NCBI GenBank assembly: GCA_003599865.1
Contig: QZKS01000085.1
Location: forward strand, 1 to 48,701
Reading direction: 5' to 3'
DNA from: Desulfobacteraceae bacterium
GTDB taxonomy: Bacteria > Desulfobacterota > Desulfobacteria > Desulfobacterales > SURF-7
Length of the DNA: 48,701 nucleotides
This document shows, one piece after another, positions 16,984 through 25,061 of this stretch. The translations under genes and the position numbers were made by a program. Within the stretch, counting starts at the first letter, position 1. Each line of letters starts with the position of its first letter. Under the pieces are notes generated by a model that saw only the letters and a program-made list of their open reading frames with translations, made no database searches and had not been told where the DNA came from.

Positions 16984-17682
16984 CTAACGTTCTTTCAACC
17001 GGTGTATTTCATTCTTTGTCAGATATCTCCACTGACCAACCTTAAGTGTCCCCAATGGTATATTGGCGATGCGAATCCGCTTCAGTTCCGTCACCTGATT
17101 TCCAATTTTCTCCACCATGCGTCTGATCTGCCGGTTCCGGCCTTCCTGCAATGTAATCTGAAACCGTTTTTCCGAACACCGCTTCACGGCAGCCGGCCGG
17201 GTTTTTCGCCCCAGAATGCGGAGCCCTGCGGATAACCGCTCAAGATCTCTGTCCGAAACAGGCGACGCAACAGACACATCATACTCTTTCTCGTGATCAT
17301 GAGAGGGATGCGAAAGATTCTGGTGCAGGCTTCCGTCATTGGTCAACAGCAGAAGTCCTGTAGAATCCTTATCCAGCCGTCCGACCGGATATACTCTTTC
17401 TTGAATATCGATCAAGTCAAGAACAATCTTCCGGCCTTTTTGATCACATGAGGTAATATATCCCATGGGCTTATGCAAGGCGATATAGATTTCTTCCTGC
17501 CGAAGCGTAACCGGCTTTCCCTGAAATTCAACGCGATCTGTTTCCGGATCGACCTTTGAGCCCAGTTCGGTAACCACAATTCCGTTTACCGTAATCCTGC
17601 CTGCCTGAATATACTCCTCTCCCTTTCTCCGGGAACAGACCCCTGAGGCGGAAAGAAATTTCTGTAAGCGCATCAATACCAT
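16984..17682 (-). CDS. rluB: RsuA/RluB-family 23S/16S rRNA pseudouridine synthase
   Basis: The 232-residue product starts with an S4 RNA-binding domain (MRLQKFLSASGVCSRRKGEE and TVNGIVV) and continues with the pseudouridine synthase core, catalytic motif VGRLDKDSTGLLLLTNDG with the Asp in GRLD, and QEGRNRQIRRM. It converts a specific rRNA uridine to pseudouridine; the RluB subgroup (23S U2605 in E. coli) is the likeliest from this layout, but RsuA/RluE cannot be excluded. The ATG at 17682 and one nine bases in (17673) are both possible; neither has a strong ribosome binding site. It is 57 bases downstream of argJ and 31 upstream of the nucleotide-sugar dehydrogenase. Confidence 0.9.
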   Translation of the reverse strand: MVLMRLQKFLSASGVCSRRKGEEYIQAGRITVNGIVVTELGSKVDPETDRVEFQGKPVTLRQEEIYIALHKPMGYITSCDQKGRKIVLDLIDIQERVYPVGRLDKDSTGLLLLTNDGSLHQNLSHPSHDHEKEYDVSVASPVSDRDLERLSAGLRILGRKTRPAAVKRCSEKRFQITLQEGRNRQIRRMVEKIGNQVTELKRIRIANIPLGTLKVGQWRYLTKNEIHRLKER

Positions 17683-17739
17683 TTTTCAAACTATGGAAAA
17701 CCGTATTTCATTTTCATGAGCAGGGCGGCATTACCCTGA

Positions 17740-18930
17740 TCAGGATCGGTAATCTGCATTAATTTTTACATAATCGACGGAAAAATCACAGGTTAAAACC
17801 GAGCAGGCCCCCTCCCCTGCGTTCAGATGGATCCGAATCAGAAACTCCGGTGTTTTCAATATGTTCGTTGCCTCGATTTCCGCATCCGGACCGCAGCCGA
17901 TTCCGTTTTTCACCATGCATACATCATTAAAGTAAATATCCATTTTTTCAGGATCCATTTCAACACCCGCCCTGCCGGCAGCCGCAATAATCCTTCCCCA
18001 ATTGGCATCCTCTCCGAACAGTGCGGTCTTGACCAGATTGGATTGTGCCACGGTATCGGCGATGCGCCTCGCATCATGGTCCGACCGGGCACCTTCCACC
18101 CGGATTTCAACCAGCTTGGTGGCGCCTTCACCGTCCTTCACCACCATTCGTGCCAGCTCCATCAGCACCTGATCCAGCAAACCCTGAAAAACGGAAACCT
18201 GATCATGGCTGTTGATTACCGCTCCGGATACGCCATTGGCCAGAAGGAGCACCATATCGTTGGTGCTGGTGTCTCCATCAACCGTAATCCGGTTAAAGGA
18301 TGGATCCACACCTTTTATGAGCATTTTCTGAAGAGTCTTCGGGTCTGCGGCAGCATCCGTACAGACAAAACACAGCATGGTCGCCATATCCGGCCGAATC
18401 ATGCCGGATCCTTTTGCAACGCCGGTGATCGTAAAGGATGTATGGTTGATTTCACCTTGTCGTGTCACAATCTTGGGAACCGTGTCCGTTGTCATGATCG
18501 CTTTTGCAAAGTCGGAGATTCCGCCGGCAGCCAGGGACTTGAACAATTCCGGGACAGCGCGTTCAACCTTTTCAACCGGAAGCGGCTTTCCGATCACACC
18601 GGTAGAAGCGGAAAGAACCAGCTCTTCGGCAATACCCGCTTCCGATGCAACAAACCGCGTCATGGACCGGTTGTCCAGCACACCCTGCTCGCCGGTGCAA
18701 CAATTGGCATTGCCGCTATTGGCAATAATGGCCCGACATTTGCCGGATTTGATCCGCTCCATGCCGAGTTTTACGCATGCGGCCTGAACCCGATTCCGTG
18801 TAAAAACACCGGCAGCGGCTGTTTCCGTTTCAGAATAAATCAGTCCGAGATCCATTCCCCCGTTTTTTTTCAACCCGGCTGCGCACCCGCTGAACTTGAA
18901 GCCGGGGCATCCTCTTACAACTGTCTTCAT
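17740..18930 (-). CDS. argJ: Bifunctional glutamate N-acetyltransferase / ornithine acetyltransferase
   Basis: The 396-residue product is full length for ArgJ. It shows the N-terminal FKFSGCAAGLK, the oxyanion region ASTGVIG (109-113), and the autoprocessing site KGSGMIRPDMATML, where the chain is cut before Thr184, the catalytic nucleophile. It transfers acetyl from acetylornithine to glutamate, closing the cyclic arginine pathway. AGGGG lies about nine bases before the ATG. A 12-base palindrome GAGAATATTCTC (18945-18956) sits just upstream and could be an operator. It is the first gene of the run argJ-rluB-dehydrogenase; no other arg genes are nearby. Confidence 0.97.
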   Translation of the reverse strand: MKTVVRGCPGFKFSGCAAGLKKNGGMDLGLIYSETETAAAGVFTRNRVQAACVKLGMERIKSGKCRAIIANSGNANCCTGEQGVLDNRSMTRFVASEAGIAEELVLSASTGVIGKPLPVEKVERAVPELFKSLAAGGISDFAKAIMTTDTVPKIVTRQGEINHTSFTITGVAKGSGMIRPDMATMLCFVCTDAAADPKTLQKMLIKGVDPSFNRITVDGDTSTNDMVLLLANGVSGAVINSHDQVSVFQGLLDQVLMELARMVVKDGEGATKLVEIRVEGARSDHDARRIADTVAQSNLVKTALFGEDANWGRIIAAAGRAGVEMDPEKMDIYFNDVCMVKNGIGCGPDAEIEATNILKTPEFLIRIHLNAGEGACSVLTCDFSVDYVKINADYRS

Positions 18931-18944
18931 GTCATCTAACCCCT

Positions 18945-18956
18945 GAGAATATTCTC
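18945..18956. promoter_or_regulatory. Palindrome just upstream of argJ
   Basis: GAGAATATTCTC, a perfect 12-base palindrome 15 bases before the argJ start codon. It vaguely recalls an ARG box half-site pair but is not a good match; it may be a chance feature. Confidence 0.25.
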
Positions 18957-19145
18957 GAACGTATACCAGATAGTAAAGACTGGAAAGAGAGTGAGAAGCC
19001 TTCTGGCAACCCCTTTTTTTTTATGTTATGACTGTTTCGGTTCACCGTATCGAAAAAAATGATATCATGGATATACCGTATGATATTATTCCGGACTTAC
19101 TAACAAATAAACCTTTAGACTGCAACAACGGAAAACAGGAAAACC

Positions 19146-19328
19146 ATGAGAAAATCCATTCCATCATGTCTCCAGTGCAGCGGGAAACTGGTCATCAAAA
19201 AACGATGACGACAGGTTTTTCTTTGCTGCACGGTGTGCGGCACAACCTTTTCTGTCAGGCAATACGCCGAATTCATGGACCAAATTCTGGAAAATGAACT
19301 GGCCGACATCCCCTGTGATCGTTTATAA
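19146..19328 (+). CDS. Dual-CXXC small selenoprotein candidate (in-frame TGA at 19206-19208)
   Basis: Read straight through, the frame gives 60 residues: MRKSIPSCLQCSGKL, VIKKR, TGA (residue 21), RQVFLCCTVCGTTF and a helical tail ending DIPCDRL, with the TAA stop directly abutting the truA ATG. CxxC pairs at 8-11 and 28-31 flank the TGA, as in a small zinc-ribbon or redox protein. ACAGGA lies about six bases before the ATG. Just after the TGA a stem-loop (19210-19256) with a GGU apical loop 23 bases from the TGA fits a bacterial SECIS element. From memory, Desulfobacterota carry a family of small proteins with two CXXC motifs and Cys or Sec between them; this appears to be a member. If TGA is a true stop, the gene would be a 20-residue remnant. 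Function of the family unknown. Confidence 0.78.
19210..19256 (+). promoter_or_regulatory. SECIS-like stem-loop after the in-frame TGA
   Basis: Apical stem GCTGCAC (19225-19231) with GTGCGGC (19235-19241), seven pairs with one G-U, loop GGT (19232-19234). Below an internal loop, AGGTT (19213-19217) pairs with AACCT (19244-19248), and GAC (19210-19212) with GTC (19254-19256). The loop is 23 bases beyond the TGA, in the range for bacterial SECIS elements, and contains the G and U that SelB contacts. Confidence 0.6.
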
Positions 19329-20150
19329 ATGAAACAGAATATTTTTTTGACGATTGAATATGACGGCAGCAGGTATCATGGATGGCAGCGGCAGAAAAAC
19401 GAACCAACCATCCAGGAAACAATCGAAACCGCTATTGCTGCCATGACCCGCCGGAAGGTTACACTGACCGGATCCGGACGCACCGACGCCGGTGTGCATG
19501 CACTGGGGCAGGCCGCCAATTTTCATTGTGAAACAACACTCACACCGGAAATCTTTTTGAAAGGTTTAAACAGCCTTCTCCCGGACGATATCGTCATCAA
19601 AACCTGCCGGCAGGTCGACGACAGCTTCCATGCCCGGTATGATGTCATCAATAAAACCTACCGGTATACAATCTGCAATCAGGATCTGCCGGTTGCCCTG
19701 GGCAGACAATTCTCATGGTTTATCCGGAAACAGCTGGATCTGGAAAAAATGAAAAAAGCCGTTCATTATATTATCGGAACCCATGATTTCAAAGCATTTG
19801 AAGCAGCAGGCAGCCCAAGATCCCATACAACCCGTACCATTTTCAATGCAGGAATTTCAGAAGCGGAAAACAATCGCATTCTGGTTACAATCCAGGCCGA
19901 CGGTTTTCTGCGGTATATGGTTCGCAACCTGGTCGGCACGCTGGTGGAAATCGGCCACGGCAAGCTCCGGCCGGAAGATATGGAAACGATTCTTCTTTCC
20001 GGGAACAGAAAAAATGCAGGCGCCACAGCACCCCCTCATGGCCTATGTCTGATATCCGTCGAATATCCGCCTTTTTCAAACCCCGACTTGACAGGATCAT
20101 ACCGCCTGTGTTTATCTACCTCTTCGAAATCACCAGAAACAGAAAGATAA
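19329..20150 (+). CDS. truA: tRNA pseudouridine(38-40) synthase TruA
   Basis: The 273-residue product is full length for TruA. The catalytic motif SGRTDAGVHALGQ gives Asp53, followed by LNSLLPDDI, the motif FHARYDVINKTYRYTI and the C-terminal GFLRYMVRNLVGTL. It makes pseudouridine at positions 38-40 in the anticodon arm of many tRNAs. The start codon immediately follows the stop of the small selenoprotein candidate, so the two are probably translationally coupled, and panE-like reductase follows by four bases. Confidence 0.96.
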   Translation: MKQNIFLTIEYDGSRYHGWQRQKNEPTIQETIETAIAAMTRRKVTLTGSGRTDAGVHALGQAANFHCETTLTPEIFLKGLNSLLPDDIVIKTCRQVDDSFHARYDVINKTYRYTICNQDLPVALGRQFSWFIRKQLDLEKMKKAVHYIIGTHDFKAFEAAGSPRSHTTRTIFNAGISEAENNRILVTIQADGFLRYMVRNLVGTLVEIGHGKLRPEDMETILLSGNRKNAGATAPPHGLCLISVEYPPFSNPDLTGSYRLCLSTSSKSPETER

Positions 20151-20154
20151 AATA

Positions 20155-21117
20155 ATGAATATACTTATTTATGGCGGCGGGGCCGTTGGGCTCGGACTTG
20201 CCGGATGCCTCATTCATTCCCGTGAAAAAGTGGATATCATCGCCCGGAAAGCCACGACCGAAGCCTTACGGAAAAACGGTCTTTTTCGCACCGGCGTATT
20301 TGGCGACATTCATGCAGCCCCAAATCAGTTCCGTGCATTTGAATCCCTGAATGAATTGCCGCCGGAAAACGCCTATGATTATATTCTGGTCTGCACAAAA
20401 TCCTATGATTCCGAGATGGTTGCCGGAAGCCTTGCCGATAAGCCTCTGGTTGCCGGCCCGCATACCGGAATTGTACTCTGCCAGAACGGATGGGGAAACA
20501 CCGAAACCTTTGCCGCCTGCTTTGACGAGACCCGAATATGGAATGCAAGAGTGATCACAGGATTCACCAGACCCTCTCCAAACCATGTTGAAATCACGGT
20601 GCATGTGGATGCCATTCATATCGGCAGTATCTTCGGCTCGGTTGCCGATGATCTGGAGAACCTGTGTACCTCCATCACAAGAGGCGGCATTCCCTGCAAG
20701 TCGACCAGCCACATCACCCGGGACATGTGGGCAAAAATGCTGTATAACTGCGCTTTAAATCCACTGGGAGCCATTTTTAATGTCCCTTACGGCAAGCTGG
20801 GTGAATCCATACACACCCGGCGGATCATGAAACGGATCATTGAAGAAATTTACAGGGTTCTGGAAAAGACCCCTTACCGGACCAACTGGAAAACCGCGGA
20901 TGAGTATCTGGATGTCTTTTTTAACAAACTGATCCCTGCAACCGCAAGGCATGAAGCATCCACACTCCAGGATATCAAAGCCCAAAAGAGAACCGAAATT
21001 GATGCGCTGAACGGGGCGGTTGTCAAACTGGGAAAAAAACACGGTATCGATGTTTCGACCAATGAAATGATTTATGAAATGATAAAATTCAAGGAAGGTC
21101 AATATTTAAAACAATAA
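20155..21117 (+). CDS. 2-dehydropantoate 2-reductase family protein
   Basis: The 320-residue product is a PanE/ApbA-type reductase: N-terminal Rossmann motif IYGGGAVGLGLAG (the usual GxGxxG region), the NADPH-phosphate region, VCTKSYDSE, CQNGWGN and a C-terminal helical domain with the conserved DMWAKMLYNCALNPLGA, including the catalytic-type Lys and Asn. The family reduces ketopantoate to pantoate in coenzyme A synthesis, but paralogues act on other 2-oxoacids, so I do not assign the symbol. It follows truA by four bases and converges on the J-domain gene. Confidence 0.9.
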   Translation: MNILIYGGGAVGLGLAGCLIHSREKVDIIARKATTEALRKNGLFRTGVFGDIHAAPNQFRAFESLNELPPENAYDYILVCTKSYDSEMVAGSLADKPLVAGPHTGIVLCQNGWGNTETFAACFDETRIWNARVITGFTRPSPNHVEITVHVDAIHIGSIFGSVADDLENLCTSITRGGIPCKSTSHITRDMWAKMLYNCALNPLGAIFNVPYGKLGESIHTRRIMKRIIEEIYRVLEKTPYRTNWKTADEYLDVFFNKLIPATARHEASTLQDIKAQKRTEIDALNGAVVKLGKKHGIDVSTNEMIYEMIKFKEGQYLKQ

Positions 21118-21127
21118 GAATGCGGAT

Positions 21128-21871
21128 CTACACGGATGTTCTCCGGCTCCCGAATTTCATATTATGCACCTGAGCCTGCCGGTTCAGAATGTTCATCCGG
21201 GATTCCGTAAAAACCCCTTTTTGAATAAAATGGCGGCCGATCAACGGCTGACAAAGTTTCTGCCTTCCGGCAACCGCCATCTGCTGAAAAGATGTCAGGT
21301 AGCCGTGCCGCAGGGCAAAGTCTCCGAATCGATCATGATACTTCTTTTGGCGGATGATCGTCATGATGTCTTCAGATGTCAGATACCCCCAGTCTTTTGC
21401 GATCTGTCCAAAAAGCGGCCGCTGCTTTTTCTGCCATACAATCGCGTCAATCAATTCCTGCCAGGATATCATTTGGGAATAGTACAGATATTGACCGATT
21501 TTAAGCCTGCGTTCCGGAAGCACCCCATGGAAAAAATATCCCTCCTTCCATTTTGTTTTCGATTTTTTTGTCTTCCTTTCCCAGGCCGATTTTTCCTGAT
21601 TTGCCGGAGTTGCTGTCGCCTTTCCGGAAACATAGAATTTCAAAACCTCATATGCATTTGATACCTCTTGAAACCTTACCTGCAGTTCCTCCTCTGTGCG
21701 CCCAAGCATCATGGAGCGATCCGGATGTGTGGCAAGAGCCTTCTTACGAAATGCCATTTTTAATTCATCCGGATGCAATTTTTTCAGAACCGTTATGGAA
21801 AAATTGATGCTTGAATCAAACAAAAGGCTATAAGCCGATAACAGATCCAGTGATGATTGGTTCAATGTCAT
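21128..21871 (-). CDS. J-domain protein with C-terminal MshEN-like repeats
   Basis: About 247 residues. Residues 30-80 form a J domain with the diagnostic HPD (ALATHPDRSMM) between helices II and III, so the protein should stimulate an Hsp70 (DnaK) ATPase. The Gly/Phe and zinc-finger regions of DnaJ are missing. After a basic linker, two or three repeats follow, RRLKIGQYLYYSQMISWQEL, PLFGQIAKDWGYLTSEDI and RFGDFALRHGYLT, whose 'R-x-G-x-x-L-x-x-x-x-h-I/L-T' build recalls the MshEN domains of type II/IV secretion ATPases. I start at the ATG at 21871 (AGGGG about ten bases upstream) instead of the TTG at 21910. Client unknown. Confidence 0.8.
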   Translation of the reverse strand: MTLNQSSLDLLSAYSLLFDSSINFSITVLKKLHPDELKMAFRKKALATHPDRSMMLGRTEEELQVRFQEVSNAYEVLKFYVSGKATATPANQEKSAWERKTKKSKTKWKEGYFFHGVLPERRLKIGQYLYYSQMISWQELIDAIVWQKKQRPLFGQIAKDWGYLTSEDIMTIIRQKKYHDRFGDFALRHGYLTSFQQMAVAGRQKLCQPLIGRHFIQKGVFTESRMNILNRQAQVHNMKFGSRRTSV

Positions 21872-21910
21872 TTGAAATAACCCCTGTTGTGATGATACGA
21901 TCCCACCCAA

Positions 21911-22401
21911 AAGGAAATGGTTTCCTGCTTTTCATCATATACATGACAATTATTTTTCAATCCCGGGAATGAGGACCTGACCAATAGGAATATTGCGCTT
22001 CAATATACACCATTTTGACAAATATAAAAAGGCTGTTTCCATTTTCATTTTCCGGATCGGATGCAAATAAGTCTTGACTGAGCAAATCCTTTAAGGCATT
22101 TTAGGCATTGTTGCAAAAAACGCAGTTAATTGGTAAACCAGTTGTTTTTTAAATAAAATTGATCAAAATCAGGGCAAGGATATATCCGGATCAAAACAGC
22201 ACTTCCAAAATTCCGACCGCCTGGCGGAGAAGCATGAAGGAACAATAACCGGAAAAGAGGAAAGCTGTTTTGCCGATGCCGCAACCAGGTTCGGTTTCCT
22301 GATGACAGCATGTTTCATCAGGATTCCCATATATGTAAGGTAAACGTATTTTTTAATTAGCCAGGCTCGGATTGGAGCCGAATCTTCGAAAGGAGCAACT
22401 C
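21911..22401 (+). promoter_or_regulatory. Leader and control region of fhs
   Basis: About 490 bases without a supported gene. Seen: a TTGACT at 22074-22079 that could be a -35 (the -10 is poor), a 14-of-16 palindrome AATTGGTAAACCAGTT (22128-22143) resembling GntR/FadR-type operators, and a GGCTC/GAGCC hairpin (22364-22379) shortly before the ribosome binding site. No known riboswitch is recognised. Confidence 0.4.
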
Positions 22402-24177
22402 ATGCCATTAGATCCTACCAAACACGCTGACTGGGAAATTGCCCAGGATGCAGAAAAAGACATGAAAACCGTTTATGAAATCGCTGAAAGTTTTGGACTG
22501 ACAAAAGAAGAACTTTTGCCCCAGGGACATTACTTTGGCAAAATCGACTACCGGGCGGTTTTAGATCGTCTCGGCAACAAACCGGATGGAAAATATATTG
22601 ATGTTACCGCCATTACCCCGACACCGCTTGGTGAAGGCAAATCAACCTCAACAATGGGTCTGGTCGAAGGTCTCGGCAAACGCGGAAAAAGTGTTTCCGC
22701 TGCAATCCGGCAGCCTTCCGGCGGCCCGACCATGAACATCAAGGGTTCCGCAGCAGGCGGCGGGCTTGCCCAGTGCATTCCGTTGACCCAGTTCTCCCTT
22801 GGCTTCACCGGCGATATCAACGCCATCATGAATGCCCACAACCTTGCCATGGTCGCTCTGACCTCCCGTATGCAGCATGAAAGAAACTACAACGACGAGC
22901 AGCTCGCACGTCTGACCAAAATGAGACGCCTTGACATTGATCCGACCAACGTTGCCATGGGATGGGTCATCGACTACTGCTGCCAGTCACTCCGGAATAT
23001 CATTATCGGCATTGACGGCGTCAACGGCAAAACCGACGGTTACATGATGAAATCCAAATTCGGCATTGCCGTCTCTTCAGAGGTTATGGCAATTCTGGCA
23101 GTCGCAACCAGCCTGAAAGACATGCGTGAGCGTATGGGCAAAATCGTTGTTGCCTATGACAAAAAAGGCAATCCGGTTACGACGGAAGACCTGGAAGTCG
23201 CCGGTGCCATGACCGCATGGATGGTTGATGCCCTGAACCCGAACCTGATGCAGACCATCGAAGGCCAGCCTGTTCTTGTCCATGCCGGTCCGTTTGCCAA
23301 TATCGCTATTGGTCAGAGTTCCATTATTGCCGACCAGGTCGGTTTGAAACTTGCCGATTACCATGTTACCGAGTCCGGTTTTGGTGCGGACATCGGGTTT
23401 GAAAAATTCTGGAACCTGAAATGCCGCTTCAGCGGTCTGAAACCGGATGCGGCTGTTGTTGTAGCCACCATCCGCGCCCTGAAATGCCACGGTGGAGCTC
23501 CTGTACCGGTTCCCGGAAAAGCAATGCCGGAAGAATACAAGGGTGAAAATGTAGGCTGGGTGGAAAAAGGATGCGCAAACCTGATTCATCACATCAGAAA
23601 CGTCAGAAAAGCCGGTATCAGCCCGGTTGTTTGTATCAATGCATTTTTTACCGATACGAAAAACGAAATCAAAAAAGTCCGTGAACTGTGTGAAGCGGAA
23701 GGTGCAAAAGTTGCCCTGTCACAACACTGGTTAAAGGGCGGCGACGGCGCGCTTGAATTTGCCGATGCGGTTATGGAAGCCTGCAATGAAAAAACCGATT
23801 TCAAATTCCTCTATGAACTGGAGATGCCGGTTAAAGACAGAATTGAAAAGATTGCCAAGGAGGTCTACGGCGCCGACGGTGTTGATTACTCAGGAGAAGC
23901 CCAGGCTCAGCTCAAGAGAATCCAGGCGGATCCCAAACTGTCCAAACTGGGTCTTTGCATGGTAAAAACCCATCTTTCCCTGTCTGATAATCCTTCCATC
24001 AAAGGTGTTCCCAAGGGATGGCGGCTCACCGTACGGGAAGTTCTTACCTACGGCGGTGCAGGCTTCATCGTTCCGGTTGCCGGGACCATCAGCCTGATGC
24101 CCGGAACCAGCTCAAACCCGGCCTTCAGGCGGGTTGATGTGGATGTGGAAACCGGCAAAGTGCAAGGTGTGTTCTAA
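22402..24177 (+). CDS. fhs: Formate-tetrahydrofolate ligase
   Basis: The 591-residue enzyme shows the ATP-binding loop [13 protein letters not shown] (about 73-85), [33 protein letters not shown], and the C-terminal [13 protein letters not shown] and [12 protein letters not shown] segments of the family. It joins formate to tetrahydrofolate with ATP, giving 10-formyl-THF, the entry of the methyl branch of the Wood-Ljungdahl pathway. I use the ATG at 22402 with AGGAG seven bases upstream; the frame from 22372 lacks a site. Codon use looks highly optimised, consistent with strong expression. A strong terminator follows. Confidence 0.98.
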   Translation: MPLDPTKHADWEIAQDAEKDMKTVYEIAESFGLTKEELLPQGHYFGKIDYRAVLDRLGNKPDGKYIDVTAITPTPLGEGKSTSTMGLVEGLGKRGKSVSAAIRQPSGGPTMNIKGSAAGGGLAQCIPLTQFSLGFTGDINAIMNAHNLAMVALTSRMQHERNYNDEQLARLTKMRRLDIDPTNVAMGWVIDYCCQSLRNIIIGIDGVNGKTDGYMMKSKFGIAVSSEVMAILAVATSLKDMRERMGKIVVAYDKKGNPVTTEDLEVAGAMTAWMVDALNPNLMQTIEGQPVLVHAGPFANIAIGQSSIIADQVGLKLADYHVTESGFGADIGFEKFWNLKCRFSGLKPDAAVVVATIRALKCHGGAPVPVPGKAMPEEYKGENVGWVEKGCANLIHHIRNVRKAGISPVVCINAFFTDTKNEIKKVRELCEAEGAKVALSQHWLKGGDGALEFADAVMEACNEKTDFKFLYELEMPVKDRIEKIAKEVYGADGVDYSGEAQAQLKRIQADPKLSKLGLCMVKTHLSLSDNPSIKGVPKGWRLTVREVLTYGGAGFIVPVAGTISLMPGTSSNPAFRRVDVDVETGKVQGVF

Positions 24178-24213
24178 CCCAACAGACATTCTTGCCTATT
24201 GTTAAAATATAAA

Positions 24214-24248
24214 AAGGATACGGCTTCATTCAGCCGTATCCTTTTTTT
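24214..24248. terminator. Bidirectional intrinsic terminator between fhs and the thioesterase gene
   Basis: A 12-base perfect stem AAGGATACGGCT (24214-24225) with its complement (24232-24243), six-base loop TCATTC, eight T on the plus strand and five on the minus strand. The stop codon and last codons of the minus-strand thioesterase gene lie inside the loop and the 3' arm. Confidence 0.92.
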
Positions 24249-24672
24249 TGACCCGATCCAATCGCAATGACATGAGTGTCACCGTAGCTTTTGAAACCAG
24301 TTTCTCCTGATGGTCATACCGGGAAAAAATCTCCGATTCCGCAACGATGATTTTTTTTCCCCTGTTGATCACCTTGGACCGGCAGACAATCGACTCTCCT
24401 GTCGCCGGCTTAAAATAATTAATCTTGAACTCTATGGTGAGAATCCGATGATCCGGGGGCGCAATCGTAAAGGCTGCATACCCTGCGGTATGATCGGCCA
24501 TGGTGGCGATCACACCGGCGTGAACAAAACCATCCTGCTGCAAATGGCTGGGCTGAATTTCCAGAATGCTCTCAAAAATCCCGTCTCCGATCCGCAACAC
24601 TTGTATCCCGCAATATGCGGAAAAACCCTGGACATAATCCTTTTGTAATAACGCCAATCTTTGTTTATCCAT
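24226..24672 (-). CDS. PaaI/YdiI-type hotdog thioesterase
   Basis: The 148-residue product has the hotdog fold signature of the PaaI family: HLQQDGFVHAGVIATMADHTAG with the Asn/Gln-Gly-h-h-H-x-G helix start and the catalytic-type Asp in MADHTAG, then ILTIEFKINYFKPATGE and the last strands VAESEIF and VSKATVTLM. Members hydrolyse acyl-CoA or aryl-CoA esters; the substrate is not visible. It is the last gene of a four-gene run beginning with the chemoreceptor; its end overlaps the terminator. Confidence 0.9.
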   Translation of the reverse strand: MDKQRLALLQKDYVQGFSAYCGIQVLRIGDGIFESILEIQPSHLQQDGFVHAGVIATMADHTAGYAAFTIAPPDHRILTIEFKINYFKPATGESIVCRSKVINRGKKIIVAESEIFSRYDHQEKLVSKATVTLMSLRLDRVKKKDTAE

Positions 24673-24706
24673 AACCCCCCATCCCCGTTGTACAAAGTCA
24701 TCATGT

Positions 24707-25027
24707 CTAGGATTGCAGCCCCATCCATAAACAATCCGTATAATCCAGAAACATGTGTACCATCAACCCCAGACTGAAAACACGAAGCTTTGGAATGAAA
24801 AACAAAAAACCATAGATACAGATGGCAAAGTACGAATGACCCGGATGAAATCCAATACTGCAGCGCCCGGGATCAAAAACAGGAACCGTCAGCAGATGAT
24901 CCAGATCAACAATCATCGTGGAAACCATGAACCCCCATGTCCGCTTCCAATTTTCCCGATAAAACCATTTTGCCAGAACCCCGGGCAAGGCAAAATGCAA
25001 CGTCATATGTGTTATCAATCGAATCAT
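24707..25027 (-). CDS. DUF6122 membrane protein
   Basis: About 106 residues with three or four membrane helices. The pattern HFALPGVLAKWFYRENWKR, TMIVDLDHLLTVPVFDPGRC, IGFHPGHSY and LMVHMFLDYTDCLW fits DUF6122, with the Asp/His sets DLDHL and HPGHS recalling membrane metal-dependent hydrolases of the YdjM type; catalysis is unproven. I start at the ATG at 25027 with AGGATGG upstream; the longer frame to 25219 overlaps the neighbour. It lies 34 bases after the HIT-like gene and 34 before the thioesterase. Confidence 0.85.
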   Translation of the reverse strand: MIRLITHMTLHFALPGVLAKWFYRENWKRTWGFMVSTMIVDLDHLLTVPVFDPGRCSIGFHPGHSYFAICIYGFLFFIPKLRVFSLGLMVHMFLDYTDCLWMGLQS

Positions 25028-25061
25028 TCCATCCTGCTTATCCGGTAACCGGATTTCTTTT

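Noticed and set aside
17827-18939. 370-codon plus-strand frame antisense to argJ
   Set aside because: Shadow of argJ; the composition (many His, Arg, Gly) is typical of reverse-complement frames.
19028-19297. Uninterrupted 89-codon frame overlapping the selenoprotein candidate
   Set aside because: No ribosome binding site and no recognisable motif; the other frame has CxxC motifs, a start context and a stop abutting truA, so this longer frame is taken as a shadow.
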